Shown piece by piece: positions 8,060 through 16,457 of a DNA stretch of 42,004 nt. This DNA comes from Bacillus sp. 522_BSPC (GTDB lineage: Bacteria; Bacillota; Bacilli; Bacillales; Cytobacillaceae). Location: positions 1-42,004 of the forward strand of contig NZ_JVDT01000002.1 in assembly GCF_001076885.1 (NCBI RefSeq), in the 5' to 3' direction. Below the pieces are notes generated by a model. It searched no databases, was not told the DNA's origin, and was given only the letters and a program-made list of their open reading frames with translations. Both the position numbers and the translations under genes were made by a program. The first letter of the stretch is position 1, and each line of letters opens with the position of its first letter.

Positions 8060-8977
8060 ATGAAAGGCATGATGAAAATGAGTTTACCTGACAATGAAAA
8101 AATATTGAGAATTAAGCATTCACTTGAAAAACGTGTAGTAACTTTACCTGATGGAACCTTTCTTCCAAGCATTGGTCAAGGAACATGGTACATGGGTGAA
8201 AATCCTGAATCGAGAAACAAAGAAATCAAAGCTTTGCAACTTGGAATTGAACTAGGCATGAAGCTAATCGATACGGCTGAAATGTACGGAAATGGCGATT
8301 CCGAACGTTTAGTTGGTGAGGCAATCAAGGGGCGTAGAGATAAAGTTTTTTTAGTATCGAAAGTATATCCTCATCATTCCGGGTTAGATTTGATTGAAAG
8401 TGCATGTGAAAATAGTCTAAAACGACTAGGAACAGATCATCTTGATTTGTATCTTTTACACTGGAGAGGTCGTGTTCCATTGGCAGAAACGATTGAAGGA
8501 ATGGAGAGACTGCGCAAGGATGGTAAAATTGTAAGATGGGGAGTTTCTAATTTTGATACGGATGATATGTTAGAGTTGTGGGATACCGCTAACGGAAAAA
8601 ATTGTGTGACAAATCAAGTGTTATATCATCTAGGTTCTAGAGGAATTGATTATGATCTCCTACCATGGCATCATGAACATAACATGCCAATTATGGCCTA
8701 TAGTCCCCTGGCCCAGGGAGGGAGCTTAAGAAGACAATTACTAAGCGATCCAACCATCATTGAGATTGCAGAAAGATACAATGTGCAGCCATTACAAATT
8801 GCTCTTGCATGGACCATTCGTTCGAACAACGTAATTGCTATCCCAAAAGCTGTTAAGGAAGAACATGTTTTAGCCAATGCTCAAGCTGCTACTATTCAAT
8901 TGACCATAGAAGATCTGAACAGACTTGACGAGGTATTTCCAAAACCAACAAGAAAAATACCTTTGGATATTATATAA
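8060..8977 (+). CDS. Aldo/keto reductase
   Basis: 305 residues, AKR length. The catalytic tetrad is complete: D71 and Y76 (DTAEMYG), K101 (VSKVYPHH) and H134 (LLHW). GQGTWYMGE near the N-terminus and YSPLAQGG, then AIPKAVKEEHVLANA, form the NADPH pocket. It probably reduces small aldehydes and ketones such as methylglyoxal, fitting its DJ-1 neighbours. The start at 8060 has AAGGTG four bases upstream; in-frame ATGs at 8069, 8072 and 8078 are alternatives. It is monocistronic and followed by decayed sequence. Confidence 0.88.
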   Translation: MKGMMKMSLPDNEKILRIKHSLEKRVVTLPDGTFLPSIGQGTWYMGENPESRNKEIKALQLGIELGMKLIDTAEMYGNGDSERLVGEAIKGRRDKVFLVSKVYPHHSGLDLIESACENSLKRLGTDHLDLYLLHWRGRVPLAETIEGMERLRKDGKIVRWGVSNFDTDDMLELWDTANGKNCVTNQVLYHLGSRGIDYDLLPWHHEHNMPIMAYSPLAQGGSLRRQLLSDPTIIEIAERYNVQPLQIALAWTIRSNNVIAIPKAVKEEHVLANAQAATIQLTIEDLNRLDEVFPKPTRKIPLDII

Positions 8978-9071
8978 AATGAATGGGAACAAAGGATCGA
9001 TCGAGACTTATTAAAGCTTCAGCGACTCCTTTTTTTCCTATTTCAACCGGCCAAGCGACTTTTGTATCCAA

Positions 9072-9293
9072 TCATGGAAGGATTTCCTCAAACGTATTGG
9101 AAAAAGTTTTGAAATCTTTTAATACGGTTTTCCCTTTTTCCGTGAAGAGAGGATAGATCACCATTCCTTCGATTTTGTCTCCTTTCTTATCATAAGGTAG
9201 TGTATCAATGATTTGAATTTTATCGATAATTCGGTCAGCACCATACCCTGATAATAGAACAAGAATGAACAAAACAACGAGGGTCTTTTCCAT
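9072..9293 (-). pseudogene. Ger(x)C spore germination lipoprotein, N-terminal relic
   Basis: 73 codons start like a Ger(x)C (GerAC) subunit: MEKTLVVLFILVLLSGYGADRIIDKIQIIDTLPYDKKG, then a frame that stops after FEEILP. Intact Ger(x)C proteins are about 370 residues. The lipobox cysteine is replaced by tyrosine (LSGYGA for LSGCGA), so it could not be lipidated even if complete. It is not a copy of the gerC at 12482-13585, so a second ger operon once existed here. On the same strand, beyond the stop (about 9065-9003), a different frame reads WPVEIGKKGVAEALISLDRS, perhaps a remnant of another gene. Confidence 0.65.
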
Positions 9294-9339
9294 CTATTTC
9301 ATTATTATCCAACATTTCATTCAAGAGGCTAGTTTAAGT

Positions 9340-9362
9340 ACAGTAATTTTAAAAATTACAAA
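9340..9362. promoter_or_regulatory. Upstream palindrome of the SaiR-type operator family
   Basis: ACAGTAAT-N7-ATTACAAA, with a core perfect palindrome GTAATTTT-A-AAAATTAC at 9343-9359. It has the same half sites and the same 7-base spacing as the sites at 9412, 10191 and 10753. It lies 72 bases upstream of the one overlapping the spx promoter. Confidence 0.6.
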
Positions 9363-9399
9363 CTCTAATGCGTTCTGATTTTAATCCATAAATTTACAG

Positions 9400-9434
9400 T
9401 TGACTTTACAAACTGTAATAATTAAAATTACAGT
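9400..9434 (+). promoter_or_regulatory. spx promoter with overlapping operator
   Basis: A sigma-A type promoter, TTGACT (9400-9405), 17 bases, TAAAAT (9423-9428). The perfect palindrome ACTGTAAT-N7-ATTACAGT (9412-9434) covers the spacer and the -10, ideal for repression. The probable ligand is the Rrf2 protein at 10300. Confidence 0.7.
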
Positions 9435-9479
9435 ATAGCCAGTAGATGAGCTGAATAATATGAAGGAGTGTGTATAAGT

Positions 9480-9875
9480 ATGGTTAATTTGTATACGACA
9501 CCAAGTTGTACTTCTTGCCGAAAAGCAAAAGCTTGGTTTGAAGAACATCAAATTGAGTATATTGAAAGAAACATATTATCCAATCCCCTTACAGTCGATG
9601 AGATTAAATCAATTCTTCGATTGACTGAAGATGGGACTAATGACATTGTTTCAACTAAATCAAAAACATTTCAGGAATTAAATGTAAGTATTGAATCTCT
9701 TCCACTTAATGAATTTTATAAATTAATAATCAACTACCCTCAAATGTTGCGCCGGCCAATTATCCAAGACGAAAAAAGATTACAGGTTGGATATAACGAG
9801 GAAGAAATCCGCAGTTTTTTGCCTCGTAGACTTCGCACATTTTCGAACGTCGAATGGCAAAAAGTGGCCAATTAA
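9480..9875 (+). CDS. spxA2: Spx/ArsC-family global regulator (SpxA2-like)
   Basis: 131 residues from the ATG at 9480, the exact family length (an upstream in-frame start at 9468 would add four residues and lies inside the ribosome-binding region). It has the thioredoxin-like N-terminus with the redox switch CTSC (C10, C13), then [18 protein letters not shown] and the invariant [31 protein letters not shown]. Spx binds the alpha subunit C-terminal domain of RNA polymerase and redirects transcription under disulphide stress; the protein is normally destroyed by ClpXP. In B. anthracis spxA2 lies with a small gene and an Rrf2 repressor saiR, and the same order is seen here. The paralogue name rests on this context. 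Confidence 0.88.
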   Translation: MVNLYTTPSCTSCRKAKAWFEEHQIEYIERNILSNPLTVDEIKSILRLTEDGTNDIVSTKSKTFQELNVSIESLPLNEFYKLIINYPQMLRRPIIQDEKRLQVGYNEEEIRSFLPRRLRTFSNVEWQKVAN

Positions 9876-9902
9876 TATTATTTCGGAAGGAGGAAGAAAG
9901 TG

Positions 9903-10037
9903 ATGATTGAAGTATTCGTTACAGTTAATTATAAAGATAAAAATTATCAAACCAATGTCATTGTAAATAAAGAAATGGCATGGGAAAAAATTAAACAGTT
10001 AGCAGAAGAACAAGTTAAAAAACAATGGGGTTATTAA
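9903..10037 (+). CDS. Small conserved-looking protein of the spx operon (YuzO position)
   Basis: 44 residues from ATG 9903, 27 bases behind spx, with GGAGGAAG 7 bases upstream. Sequence: MIEVFVTVNYKDKNYQTN, then VIVNKEMAWEKIKQLAEEQVKKQWGY. It looks like a BMC-like beta strand pair plus a basic helix. No cysteine and no membrane segment. It is probably co-transcribed with spx and sits where yuzO lies in the spxA2 locus of the B. cereus group. Function unknown. Confidence 0.75.
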   Translation: MIEVFVTVNYKDKNYQTNVIVNKEMAWEKIKQLAEEQVKKQWGY

Positions 10038-10093
10038 ACTTAATTATACAAAAATTTCTAAACAAACAAATATGTTTACGCACCTTTAAGGAA

Positions 10094-10156
10094 GTGAAGG
10101 TGATTCGTAAAGATTTACAGGATGCTTGGAATTCCTTATTCATGGTTAAGAGTTAA
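10094..10156 (+). CDS. Possible 20-residue ORF between spx and saiR
   Basis: GTG start after AAGGAAG; reads MKVIRKDLQDAWNSLFMVKS. Its first bases overlap a hairpin, CACCTT(TAAGGAAGTG)AAGGTG (10081-10102), that would hide the ribosome binding site. It may be a tiny peptide or a remnant. Confidence 0.25.
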   Translation: MKVIRKDLQDAWNSLFMVKS

Positions 10157-10178
10157 TACAACATTTCTAATTAGATAC

Positions 10179-10213
10179 TTGACAAGATAAACTGTAATAT
10201 ATATTGTTACACT
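10179..10213 (+). promoter_or_regulatory. saiR promoter with overlapping operator
   Basis: TTGACA (10179-10184), 17 bases, TATTGT (10202-10207). The spacer and -10 are covered by ACTGTAAT-N7-GTTACACT (10191-10213), a degenerate copy of the palindrome at the spx promoter. This supports autoregulation of the Rrf2 gene. Confidence 0.65.
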
Positions 10214-10299
10214 ATGTTGATTGATTTTAAAAAAAGATGCAGAAGCTATATGTAAAGCAAAAAGGTAATTAGCTGTGTTGATTTATAAGGAGGCAGGAC

Positions 10300-10728
10300 A
10301 TGAATAGTGATTTTACACTTGCCATTCATAGTTTAACTTATCTTGCGTTGCAGCCGGACCGTATGTCAACAAGTGATGGTATCTCAGAGAGTGCTGGTGT
10401 CCACCCAGTACGCATTCGTAAAGTGCTGAGCTTGTTAAAAAAACATGGATTTATAAAATCAAAAGAAGGAACCGGCGGCGGATTTATTTTTACTCTAGAG
10501 CTTAGTGAAGTTAATCTTTGGGAAATATATATGATAACCTCTGAAGGTGCTTTACAGCCTAAGTGTACTGATTCAAATGAAAAGTGTATTGTGGGAGCAA
10601 ATATGAAAAGTGTATTATTTACAATTTTCTTAGGTGCGGAAGAACATTTGGGTGAATATTTAAAGAACTATACAATTAAAGAAGTTGTCGATCTTATAAA
10701 TCAAGAACAAAATAGCGGCTGTGACTGA
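10300..10728 (+). CDS. saiR: Rrf2-family repressor, SaiR-like
   Basis: 142 residues. The N-terminal winged helix is typical of Rrf2 (MNSDFTLAIHSLTYLALQP, then VHPVRIRKVLSLLKKHGFIKSKEGTGGGFIF). Two cysteines in the sensor loop (C89 in QPKCTDSNEKC and C96) plus C141 near the end could sense oxidants; the three-Cys iron-sulfur spacing of IscR or NsrR is absent. Strong site AAGGAGG before ATG. Rrf2 repressor next to spx matches the B. anthracis spxA2-saiR locus, where SaiR represses spxA2. Four matching palindromes in this stretch are the predicted targets. Confidence 0.85.
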   Translation: MNSDFTLAIHSLTYLALQPDRMSTSDGISESAGVHPVRIRKVLSLLKKHGFIKSKEGTGGGFIFTLELSEVNLWEIYMITSEGALQPKCTDSNEKCIVGANMKSVLFTIFLGAEEHLGEYLKNYTIKEVVDLINQEQNSGCD

Positions 10729-10752
10729 CGGCCGTAGACTTCTTTTTATTAA

Positions 10753-10775
10753 ATTGTAATAAAAAACATTACAGA
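10753..10775 (+). promoter_or_regulatory. Fourth SaiR-type palindrome, upstream of IDEAL gene
   Basis: ATTGTAAT-N7-ATTACAGA lies 25 bases after saiR and 100 bases before the next gene. Half sites and spacing match the three others. Confidence 0.6.
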
Positions 10776-10875
10776 TTTATCTAGGTGATATATCCCCGAT
10801 GACTGTAGCTTAAAAAAAGGTTCTATCTTGATTACATTCATAAAATACAAAAATAACTTAAGAAGGTGAAAAAGG

Positions 10876-11211
10876 ATGTTGACGAATGGTAATTCCGTTT
10901 TGAAAACAGGTGATTGGATTAAGGGAAAATCAGAGGATGGGGAATTAATAATTGGTTATATTGAATCACAGAGTATTCTGGATGGAGTTGTTAAAGTAAC
11001 GGTTGCTACGAGTGACAATCGTGAAACGCTTGGCAAAACAATTCCGATTTTAAGTAAAAATGTTAGGAAACTGCCACTTTCTAAGGTGGTAAACAAGGAA
11101 GAAATTCTATTTCTAATAGACTTGGCATTATCAACGGGGGATGAAGCATGGTTTATTGAGCTTTCTTCCAAGTTAAACTCAATCAATCAGCTTGTTGATG
11201 GAGTACATTAA
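10876..11211 (+). CDS. IDEAL-domain protein
   Basis: 111 residues. The first 65 residues form a small beta-rich domain (VLKTGDWIKGKSEDGELIIGYIESQ...VKVTVATSD). The C-terminus NKEEILFLIDLALSTGDEAWFIELSSKLNSI fits the short IDEAL helix-turn-helix seen in Bacillus proteins such as YpiB, thought to be a protein-protein interaction element. AAGGTGAAAAAGG precedes ATG. A SaiR-type palindrome lies upstream, so it probably belongs to the same regulon as spx. Exact role unknown; an adaptor or competence/stress accessory role is a guess from the domain. Confidence 0.75.
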   Translation: MLTNGNSVLKTGDWIKGKSEDGELIIGYIESQSILDGVVKVTVATSDNRETLGKTIPILSKNVRKLPLSKVVNKEEILFLIDLALSTGDEAWFIELSSKLNSINQLVDGVH

Positions 11212-11507
11212 AACTTATACAAATTATATATAGATTTTTTAAATTAAATTACAACGTGTTTGGAAATATTCATTTTTCGTGAAAATCGTGATTCATCACT
11301 AACGGAGCCAGTAATGGTTTTCCGTTGTACATATGAGATATGTATAAGGTATATATAGTTTTAATATCATGGTTATATTCGGTTAGGACAATAACAACAA
11401 GAATTATTGTAAAATATTTATAAAGTTTATAGATAACATATGCAATTAATACATATATGTTATCACGTCTGTTGATTAACTAATTTTTATCACTAAAAAC
11501 TAATAAA
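11212..11507. other. Non-coding AT-rich gap
   Basis: No gene remnant seen. It contains imperfect repeats of ATATGNNATATGT type near 11329-11350 and 11438-11462, without a clear role. Confidence 0.4.
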
Positions 11508-11898
11508 AAAGAGAGATTCCATGTAAAATGTAAGTTACCACACAAACCTTTACAAGGAGGAATCTCTAGGCTTGCGAATACCACGATTTTCACACTACTT
11601 CAAAACTTTATTTCACAAAAAGAAATCGACGGGATTCTAGCTGTTCAGTTTGAAGATACGGCTCGTAAATGTGATGTATCAACACTTTTAAACTACTTGG
11701 TGGGTGCCGCTACATTTGAATGGAAAAGTATGCACCACGCTGCGGATGTTGCACCAGCACAAGGCTTGAAATCAGTGGATTATTCGACACTTTCAAAACG
11801 TTTAGGTGAACTGAATTATCTCATCGTGAAACGCATTTTTGAACGGATTGTCAGCCGTTTAATTAAAGTTTTTACACAAGCGCATCCAGGTAAAATCA
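11508..11898 (+). mobile_element. IS4-family insertion sequence relic (N-terminal part)
   Basis: The left part carries AGAGATTCC...GGAATCTCT as an inverted pair around an AAGGAGG site. Then an IS4-type transposase frame reads LANTTIFTLLQNFISQKEIDGILAV...LLNYLVGAATFEWKSMHHAADV...YSTLSKRLGELNYLIVKRIFERIVSRL to about 11890. The codon where ATG is expected (11568-11570, correct distance from the ribosome binding site) is AGG, so the start seems lost by one substitution. The catalytic DDE part is missing. Confidence 0.7.
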
Positions 11899-12030
11899 GA
11901 TGTAGAAGCCTTGTCATTTGCAGGTTTTACACGCCTGTTTCTTTGGCATGCACTTCCATTAAAATGGCGAATATACGTCGAAGAAATTCTGTCGTCAGCT
12001 CGGATGATGTATCAAAAAAGTGTTACGTGA
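11899..12030 (+). pseudogene. Unidentified protein fragment between IS relics
   Basis: 43 open codons in a frame different from the IS4 relic: DVEALSFAGFTRLFLWHAL followed by PLKWRIYVEEILSSARMMYQ, then TGA. It looks protein-coding by composition but I do not recognise it. It may be the remains of the gene the IS landed in. Confidence 0.35.
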
Positions 12031-12070
12031 TTTTGGCTAATCAACACGTGTGACATTTAAGTATAGAAGA

Positions 12071-12485
12071 AAAGCGAAAACTCACGTATCGTAATTGTTG
12101 CTTAGACAAACCACGATAGGAGTTTTCGCCTTGTATAACCAGTTTATCAAATTGATTTTACCGTTACCATCTTTTTTTACAATTTCTTTGCCAACCGACG
12201 ATGAACCAAACGGATTTCCATCTGCCATTCATGTGTTGGATCGCTTTCATCTCGTCCAATTTTTCACGGATGCCCAACAAAGATGTAGACGGTATTTAGG
12301 TGAAGTAAAGAAACACCATAAATCACGTTTTATTGACCGCTGCTTAGCACAAAAACCTGCAGAATTAACAGCGGAAGAACGTGGGTGGGTTTGTGGCTGA
12401 ATGGCACAAGGAAGATTTGCATACGAAGCATATTTATCAAGCATTAAATCACATACGTTATGAGTTATTCGATAAGAAAAATTAA
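12071..12485 (+). mobile_element. ISL3-family insertion sequence relic
   Basis: An inverted pair GCGAAAACTC...GAGTTTTCGC precedes TTG at 12131, which opens LYNQFIKLILPLPSFFTI, an ISL3 transposase N-terminus. After about 18 residues it jumps to GFPSAIHVLDRFHLVQFFTDAQQRCRRYLGEVKKHHKSRF, the ISL3 DDE core (DRFH), so most of the N-terminal half is deleted. A frameshift near 12390 separates EWHKEDLHTKHIYQALNHIRYELFDKKN, which runs to the stop at 12485. Its end touches the 3-prime end of the gerC gene. Confidence 0.7.
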
Positions 12486-13585
12486 AAGTTTTGCCTTTTT
12501 GAATTTGCATCCGTCAAAGGATCGATATTAATATTGTATTGTATTTTAATGTCCATCTTCTCAAACAATTCAATCCATTTTTTTTCTTCCATTGGTTTTG
12601 AGAATGGTCTTTTTGTTTGTATGCCAATCTGTAATGGATCCACTTTCAATTCTTGCATCTTTTTAAACAGTTCATGTGTTTGTTTTTCAAGATGGGTTTC
12701 GATATCTTTTTTCATATTTTCTAATTCCTTTGGGTCAAATAATTGTTTCTCTCCCCGGTATTCCTCAATTCTAGTGTCCATATTCACGGTATAGGTCATT
12801 GTAGAATAGCTGCTATCGAAATCTACTATTACTTTAGATCTAACATGACCCAGTACAATTTCAAATTTTTGAATCGGTAAAACAACTAAGTAGTGATCGT
12901 TGTTTATCAGCTGGAAGATACGATCATCTAAAGATGAAATAGTTTCAACTAGCTTGTCATCTTTAAACAAGGCTGTACCTTCATAGTTGACCCCATCCTC
13001 TTCTATTTTGAATACAGGCAAAAAAGGATCTGAATAAGGAGTATAGAGCAAATTTTTAAATTGATGAAGATTAACGACAGTTAATTCTCCTTGGTTTTTT
13101 TCCTCATAATGCTTCAGCATACGGTAAAACGAGTAATCAAAGTTTTCATCTTTGTCCAATTGACTTTCCAAGTATTCATCAAAATTTCCTTTTACGATTA
13201 CTAAATAGATTCTCGGAGAAATATCCGGATCAGTCAATAATACATTTATAATGGACATAATGCCGTCTCTTCCAAGTTCATCACTAATTACCAGCATCCG
13301 CATTTGTCCAGATTTCATTTCCTGGTAGAAGTTGAGGTTGTACTTCTGTACTCCCTCCTTTAATAAGCTGACTTCTTGCGACATAACAAACTTCTTTTCT
13401 TTACTTAGAGGAGGCAAAATTGTACTGACTTTTAATTTCCCTGTATCCCCCTTACTAATTGCCAAAAAGGTAACGGGAGAAATTTCTTCAATAAGGTTAT
13501 TTTCGGTAAAAGGGGCACAGCCAGATAAACAAATAGTCATAAAAAGAAGTATTAATCTATTACATATCTTTTTATGTAGACGCAC
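12482..13585 (-). CDS. Spore germination lipoprotein, Ger(x)C subunit
   Basis: 367 residues, family length. The signal peptide ends in a lipobox (ICLSGCAP), so it is anchored outside the spore inner membrane. EISPVTFLAISKGDTGKLKVSTILPP and the C-terminal domain from about 195 (GTALFKDDKLVETISSLDD...) with KKDIETHLEKQTHELFKKMQ are typical Ger(x)C features. It forms the C subunit of a GerA-type nutrient receptor with the two genes upstream. The GTG start at 13585 lies inside the end of the B gene (14-base overlap) with AAAGGGGAG before it. The stop overlaps the ISL3 relic, so the last residues may differ from the ancestral ones. Confidence 0.88.
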   Translation of the reverse strand: MRLHKKICNRLILLFMTICLSGCAPFTENNLIEEISPVTFLAISKGDTGKLKVSTILPPLSKEKKFVMSQEVSLLKEGVQKYNLNFYQEMKSGQMRMLVISDELGRDGIMSIINVLLTDPDISPRIYLVIVKGNFDEYLESQLDKDENFDYSFYRMLKHYEEKNQGELTVVNLHQFKNLLYTPYSDPFLPVFKIEEDGVNYEGTALFKDDKLVETISSLDDRIFQLINNDHYLVVLPIQKFEIVLGHVRSKVIVDFDSSYSTMTYTVNMDTRIEEYRGEKQLFDPKELENMKKDIETHLEKQTHELFKKMQELKVDPLQIGIQTKRPFSKPMEEKKWIELFEKMDIKIQYNINIDPLTDANSKRQNF

Positions 13586-14705
13586 TTTTTTTAACTCCCC
13601 TTTTTTTCATTGCTAAAACAATAACAAGTGGAACAAGAAAATAGCTTATGCTTCCAGCTATAATTTGAAGATTAAGTAAAAAATTCTGCTTCTCCCAAGG
13701 CTTCCAAAATAATTCATTCACAAGAATCATTCCGATAAAAATAAGGAATACACTGAATAACAAACCTTTTCCACTGGTTGGCTTGCTCAATTTACCAAAA
13801 GCTATTCTAGATGCTCCATAAAACAATAGTAGAAATAGAGAAACTGCAAAAACTAGGTTAAATAATTCAAAGGAAAGCATGATCATATCAATTCGTTCAA
13901 ACACTGGGTTTTGAAAATAACGGGACATATTAATAATTGGATATTGAGTTTTACTTAAATAATTGGAACCGAAAAAAAATAGGGATGCTATAAATAGGAA
14001 TACATACTCTACAACGGTGAGAGCGTTTCCGTAAGACAAATAGCGAAAGGTTTTATTGTTTGTTTTAAGCCATGGTCCCAAAAATACCAGAAATTCCGGA
14101 CCAGAATAGGAAGACAAAATTAAAAAAACGGCTTTCCAATTTTCTACTTTCCACTCCATTGGAATAAGTGGATACAAATCACTGAGTTGAGCTATTGGAG
14201 GGAAGACGAAAAAAACGAAAAATGTGAACATCCAAAATGTACAGAAAAAAGAAATCAACACAAAACGAATGGTATGTTCAACGCCCCTACCTGCGACATA
14301 AAAACATAACAACAAAATAAAAAAGACAAGAAAATTTGTATCTGTTGATGGAAGTATAAATGTTTGAACAATTTCGATGAATCCTAACGTTATGACGGAA
14401 AGTTTAAGTAGAATAAAGAACAACCCGATGAAAGAGAGAAAACGTACCAATTTTTTCCCAAACAATTGGACAAATCCATTATATCCATTGCTAGATAAAC
14501 GGGTTAAAAGCCACTTCGATAAAAGAAGAAGGTTTAGTTGGGATAATATCCCGACAGCTATAAGCACCCAAATCATATATGGATTGATCAAGATATTTGG
14601 CATAATCAGAAAGAAGTATAGCATTTGGAGGCGATTTACCAACAACATGGCATAGAACCCATTATAGGTTTCATTCTTTTTAAATAATTGGTGGGTTTCC
14701 ATCAT
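13572..14705 (-). CDS. Spore germination permease, Ger(x)B subunit
   Basis: About 377 residues with ten hydrophobic segments, the APC-type GerAB/YndE fold. It starts at an ATG after TAGGAGATGACTTG; the ribosome binding site overlaps the stop of the A gene. Recognisable stretches are YNGFYAMLLVNRLQM near the start, a segment with SSNGYNGFVQLFGKKLVRFL, and GPEFLVFLGPWLKTN in the middle. The B subunit is thought to bind the nutrient germinant. Which amino acid or nucleoside it senses cannot be read from sequence. It overlaps the C gene by 14 bases. Confidence 0.9.
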   Translation of the reverse strand: MMETHQLFKKNETYNGFYAMLLVNRLQMLYFFLIMPNILINPYMIWVLIAVGILSQLNLLLLSKWLLTRLSSNGYNGFVQLFGKKLVRFLSFIGLFFILLKLSVITLGFIEIVQTFILPSTDTNFLVFFILLLCFYVAGRGVEHTIRFVLISFFCTFWMFTFFVFFVFPPIAQLSDLYPLIPMEWKVENWKAVFLILSSYSGPEFLVFLGPWLKTNNKTFRYLSYGNALTVVEYVFLFIASLFFFGSNYLSKTQYPIINMSRYFQNPVFERIDMIMLSFELFNLVFAVSLFLLLFYGASRIAFGKLSKPTSGKGLLFSVFLIFIGMILVNELFWKPWEKQNFLLNLQIIAGSISYFLVPLVIVLAMKKRGVKKSAST

Positions 14706-14709
14706 CAAG

Positions 14710-16191
14710 TCATCTCCTAGTTTTATCTCTCTTCTGTTTTAGAGGTTTAAGATGCTCTGGACGCTCCAACATTTTGACTAATGGCCCTCGAATGAATAAG
14801 TCAATCCAATCCTTACCGAAAAAAGGGGAAACTGGTGAAAAATAGGGTTGCTTGATTGAAGACAAGCTATTAAGATGAGCCAAAATAGCAATGCTTCCTA
14901 GTGCAATCCCAATTATCCCAAGTAAAGAAGAAAAAACAAGAAGCATCAATTGAATTAATGAATTTGCTTTTGTCATAAGGTAGTTGGGAATAAGAAAGGA
15001 AGCTATCGTCGAGATCCCAACCATGACAATTAATACTTTGGTAGCGAATCCAGCCTCAACAGCTGCTTGACCAATCACAATACCACCAATAACCCCAAGT
15101 GTTTGACCAGTTTTTGTAGGCATTCTTAAACTTGCTTCTTTTATGATTTCAATAAAAATTAACATGATAAATGCTTCCCAAAAAGGAGTAAAAGGAAGCA
15201 TGCTCCTTGATTCGACCAAGACCAGAAGTGTTTGCATAGGAATCATTTGATAGTGATGAGTTGTCAATGCCACATAGAAAGGAATCAATGTGATTGACAG
15301 AACAAAACTGGCATATCGGATGATGCGCAAAAAACTGGCAACTACCCATCGATTAATATAGTCCTCGGGTGATTGGAACAAATGGAAAAAAGTAATGGGT
15401 GCAACAAGAGCAAATGGTGTATTGTCTACCAGAAGGGTGATCTTTCCTAATCCCAGAGAATAAGCAACTACATCAGGCCGGTCAGTTTGCTGAAACTGAG
15501 GAAAAATACTGTTTTGATGTTCCTCCATGAATGCCGCAACTTGAGAGGAGTCAAAGAAGAGATCAAAATTAATTTCAGAAATCTTCTCTTTGACTGTTGA
15601 AACAAAATCTGGATTAGTCAGCCCCTCTATGTACATTAAAACAACACTTGTCTCACTCATAGAACCGACAGTAAACTTCTCTGCTTTCAGTTCATGTATG
15701 GGGAGTCGTCTTCGAATAAGCGTAATATTTTGTTCTACTTGTTCACTAAAGCTGTCCTTTGCTCCGAACAGAATGGTTTCTGTTTCGGAAGTTTCAATGG
15801 CACGTCCAATAGGATTTTTTAATGGCACAGCTAACCAAAGGTTTTGCGAAGAATCAAATAACAAAATGGAACCTGAAAACAACTGTTTTTTTGCCTCTAT
15901 AAAATTAGGAATGTGAATAATGGAGGAATTCGTAATACAATCTTGAATAGACGGTTTGGAACATTTAGTTAAAGGTTTTATAATGCTTTCATTTAATTTT
16001 TCTTGGTCAATGAGAGTTCGTATGTAAACAAGATGAATTTTTCGAATAACGGAAATGTCAATTTCCACAAATTCTGCATCATCCATTTGAACGAGGCTTT
16101 TTTTCAGAGCTTCTATCGATAATTCTGATTCAGCTATTGATTGAGCAACAAACTTACTTTCAATTTGTTTTTTTTTCCAAAACATGTACAT
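14710..16191 (-). CDS. Spore germination protein, Ger(x)A subunit
   Basis: About 493 residues from the ATG at 16191, chosen because AAGAGGGGTGGG stands directly before it; an in-frame ATG at 16218 would add nine residues. The soluble N-terminal region (to about 290) includes CITNSSIIHIPNF and GRAIETSETETILFGAKDSFSEQVEQNITLIRRRL, a strong GerA signature. It is followed by TDRPDVVAYSLGLGKITLLVDNTPFALVAPITF and 5-6 membrane helices. GerA subunits oligomerise into an ion channel that opens on germinant binding. First gene of a three-gene operon on the minus strand. I found no convincing sigma-G promoter upstream. Confidence 0.9.
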   Translation of the reverse strand: MYMFWKKKQIESKFVAQSIAESELSIEALKKSLVQMDDAEFVEIDISVIRKIHLVYIRTLIDQEKLNESIIKPLTKCSKPSIQDCITNSSIIHIPNFIEAKKQLFSGSILLFDSSQNLWLAVPLKNPIGRAIETSETETILFGAKDSFSEQVEQNITLIRRRLPIHELKAEKFTVGSMSETSVVLMYIEGLTNPDFVSTVKEKISEINFDLFFDSSQVAAFMEEHQNSIFPQFQQTDRPDVVAYSLGLGKITLLVDNTPFALVAPITFFHLFQSPEDYINRWVVASFLRIIRYASFVLSITLIPFYVALTTHHYQMIPMQTLLVLVESRSMLPFTPFWEAFIMLIFIEIIKEASLRMPTKTGQTLGVIGGIVIGQAAVEAGFATKVLIVMVGISTIASFLIPNYLMTKANSLIQLMLLVFSSLLGIIGIALGSIAILAHLNSLSSIKQPYFSPVSPFFGKDWIDLFIRGPLVKMLERPEHLKPLKQKRDKTRR

Positions 16192-16457
16192 CCCACCCCT
16201 CTTATTGAGAAAAAACATTTCTAGTCGTACTTAAAAATTTCATATTCATACACATTGTTACCAATTTAATTTTAAAATATACAAAACACGTAGAGGTGCA
16301 TAACGACCCAAGAGGAACAAAGGCAATCCATAATAGATAGGCCTTCTTCATCTTAAAGATTGTTATAATAAAGAAGTGTCAAAAGCTAACTGTAGCTTTG
16401 GATGCTCTTTTTTGTTCAAAACACGAATCTTACTAGCCAGGGAGTTAAAATTTAGAG

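Noticed and set aside
16191-16260. Sigma-G promoter for the ger operon
   Set aside because: Only a weak GAATA...CGACTAG pair with too short spacing was found.
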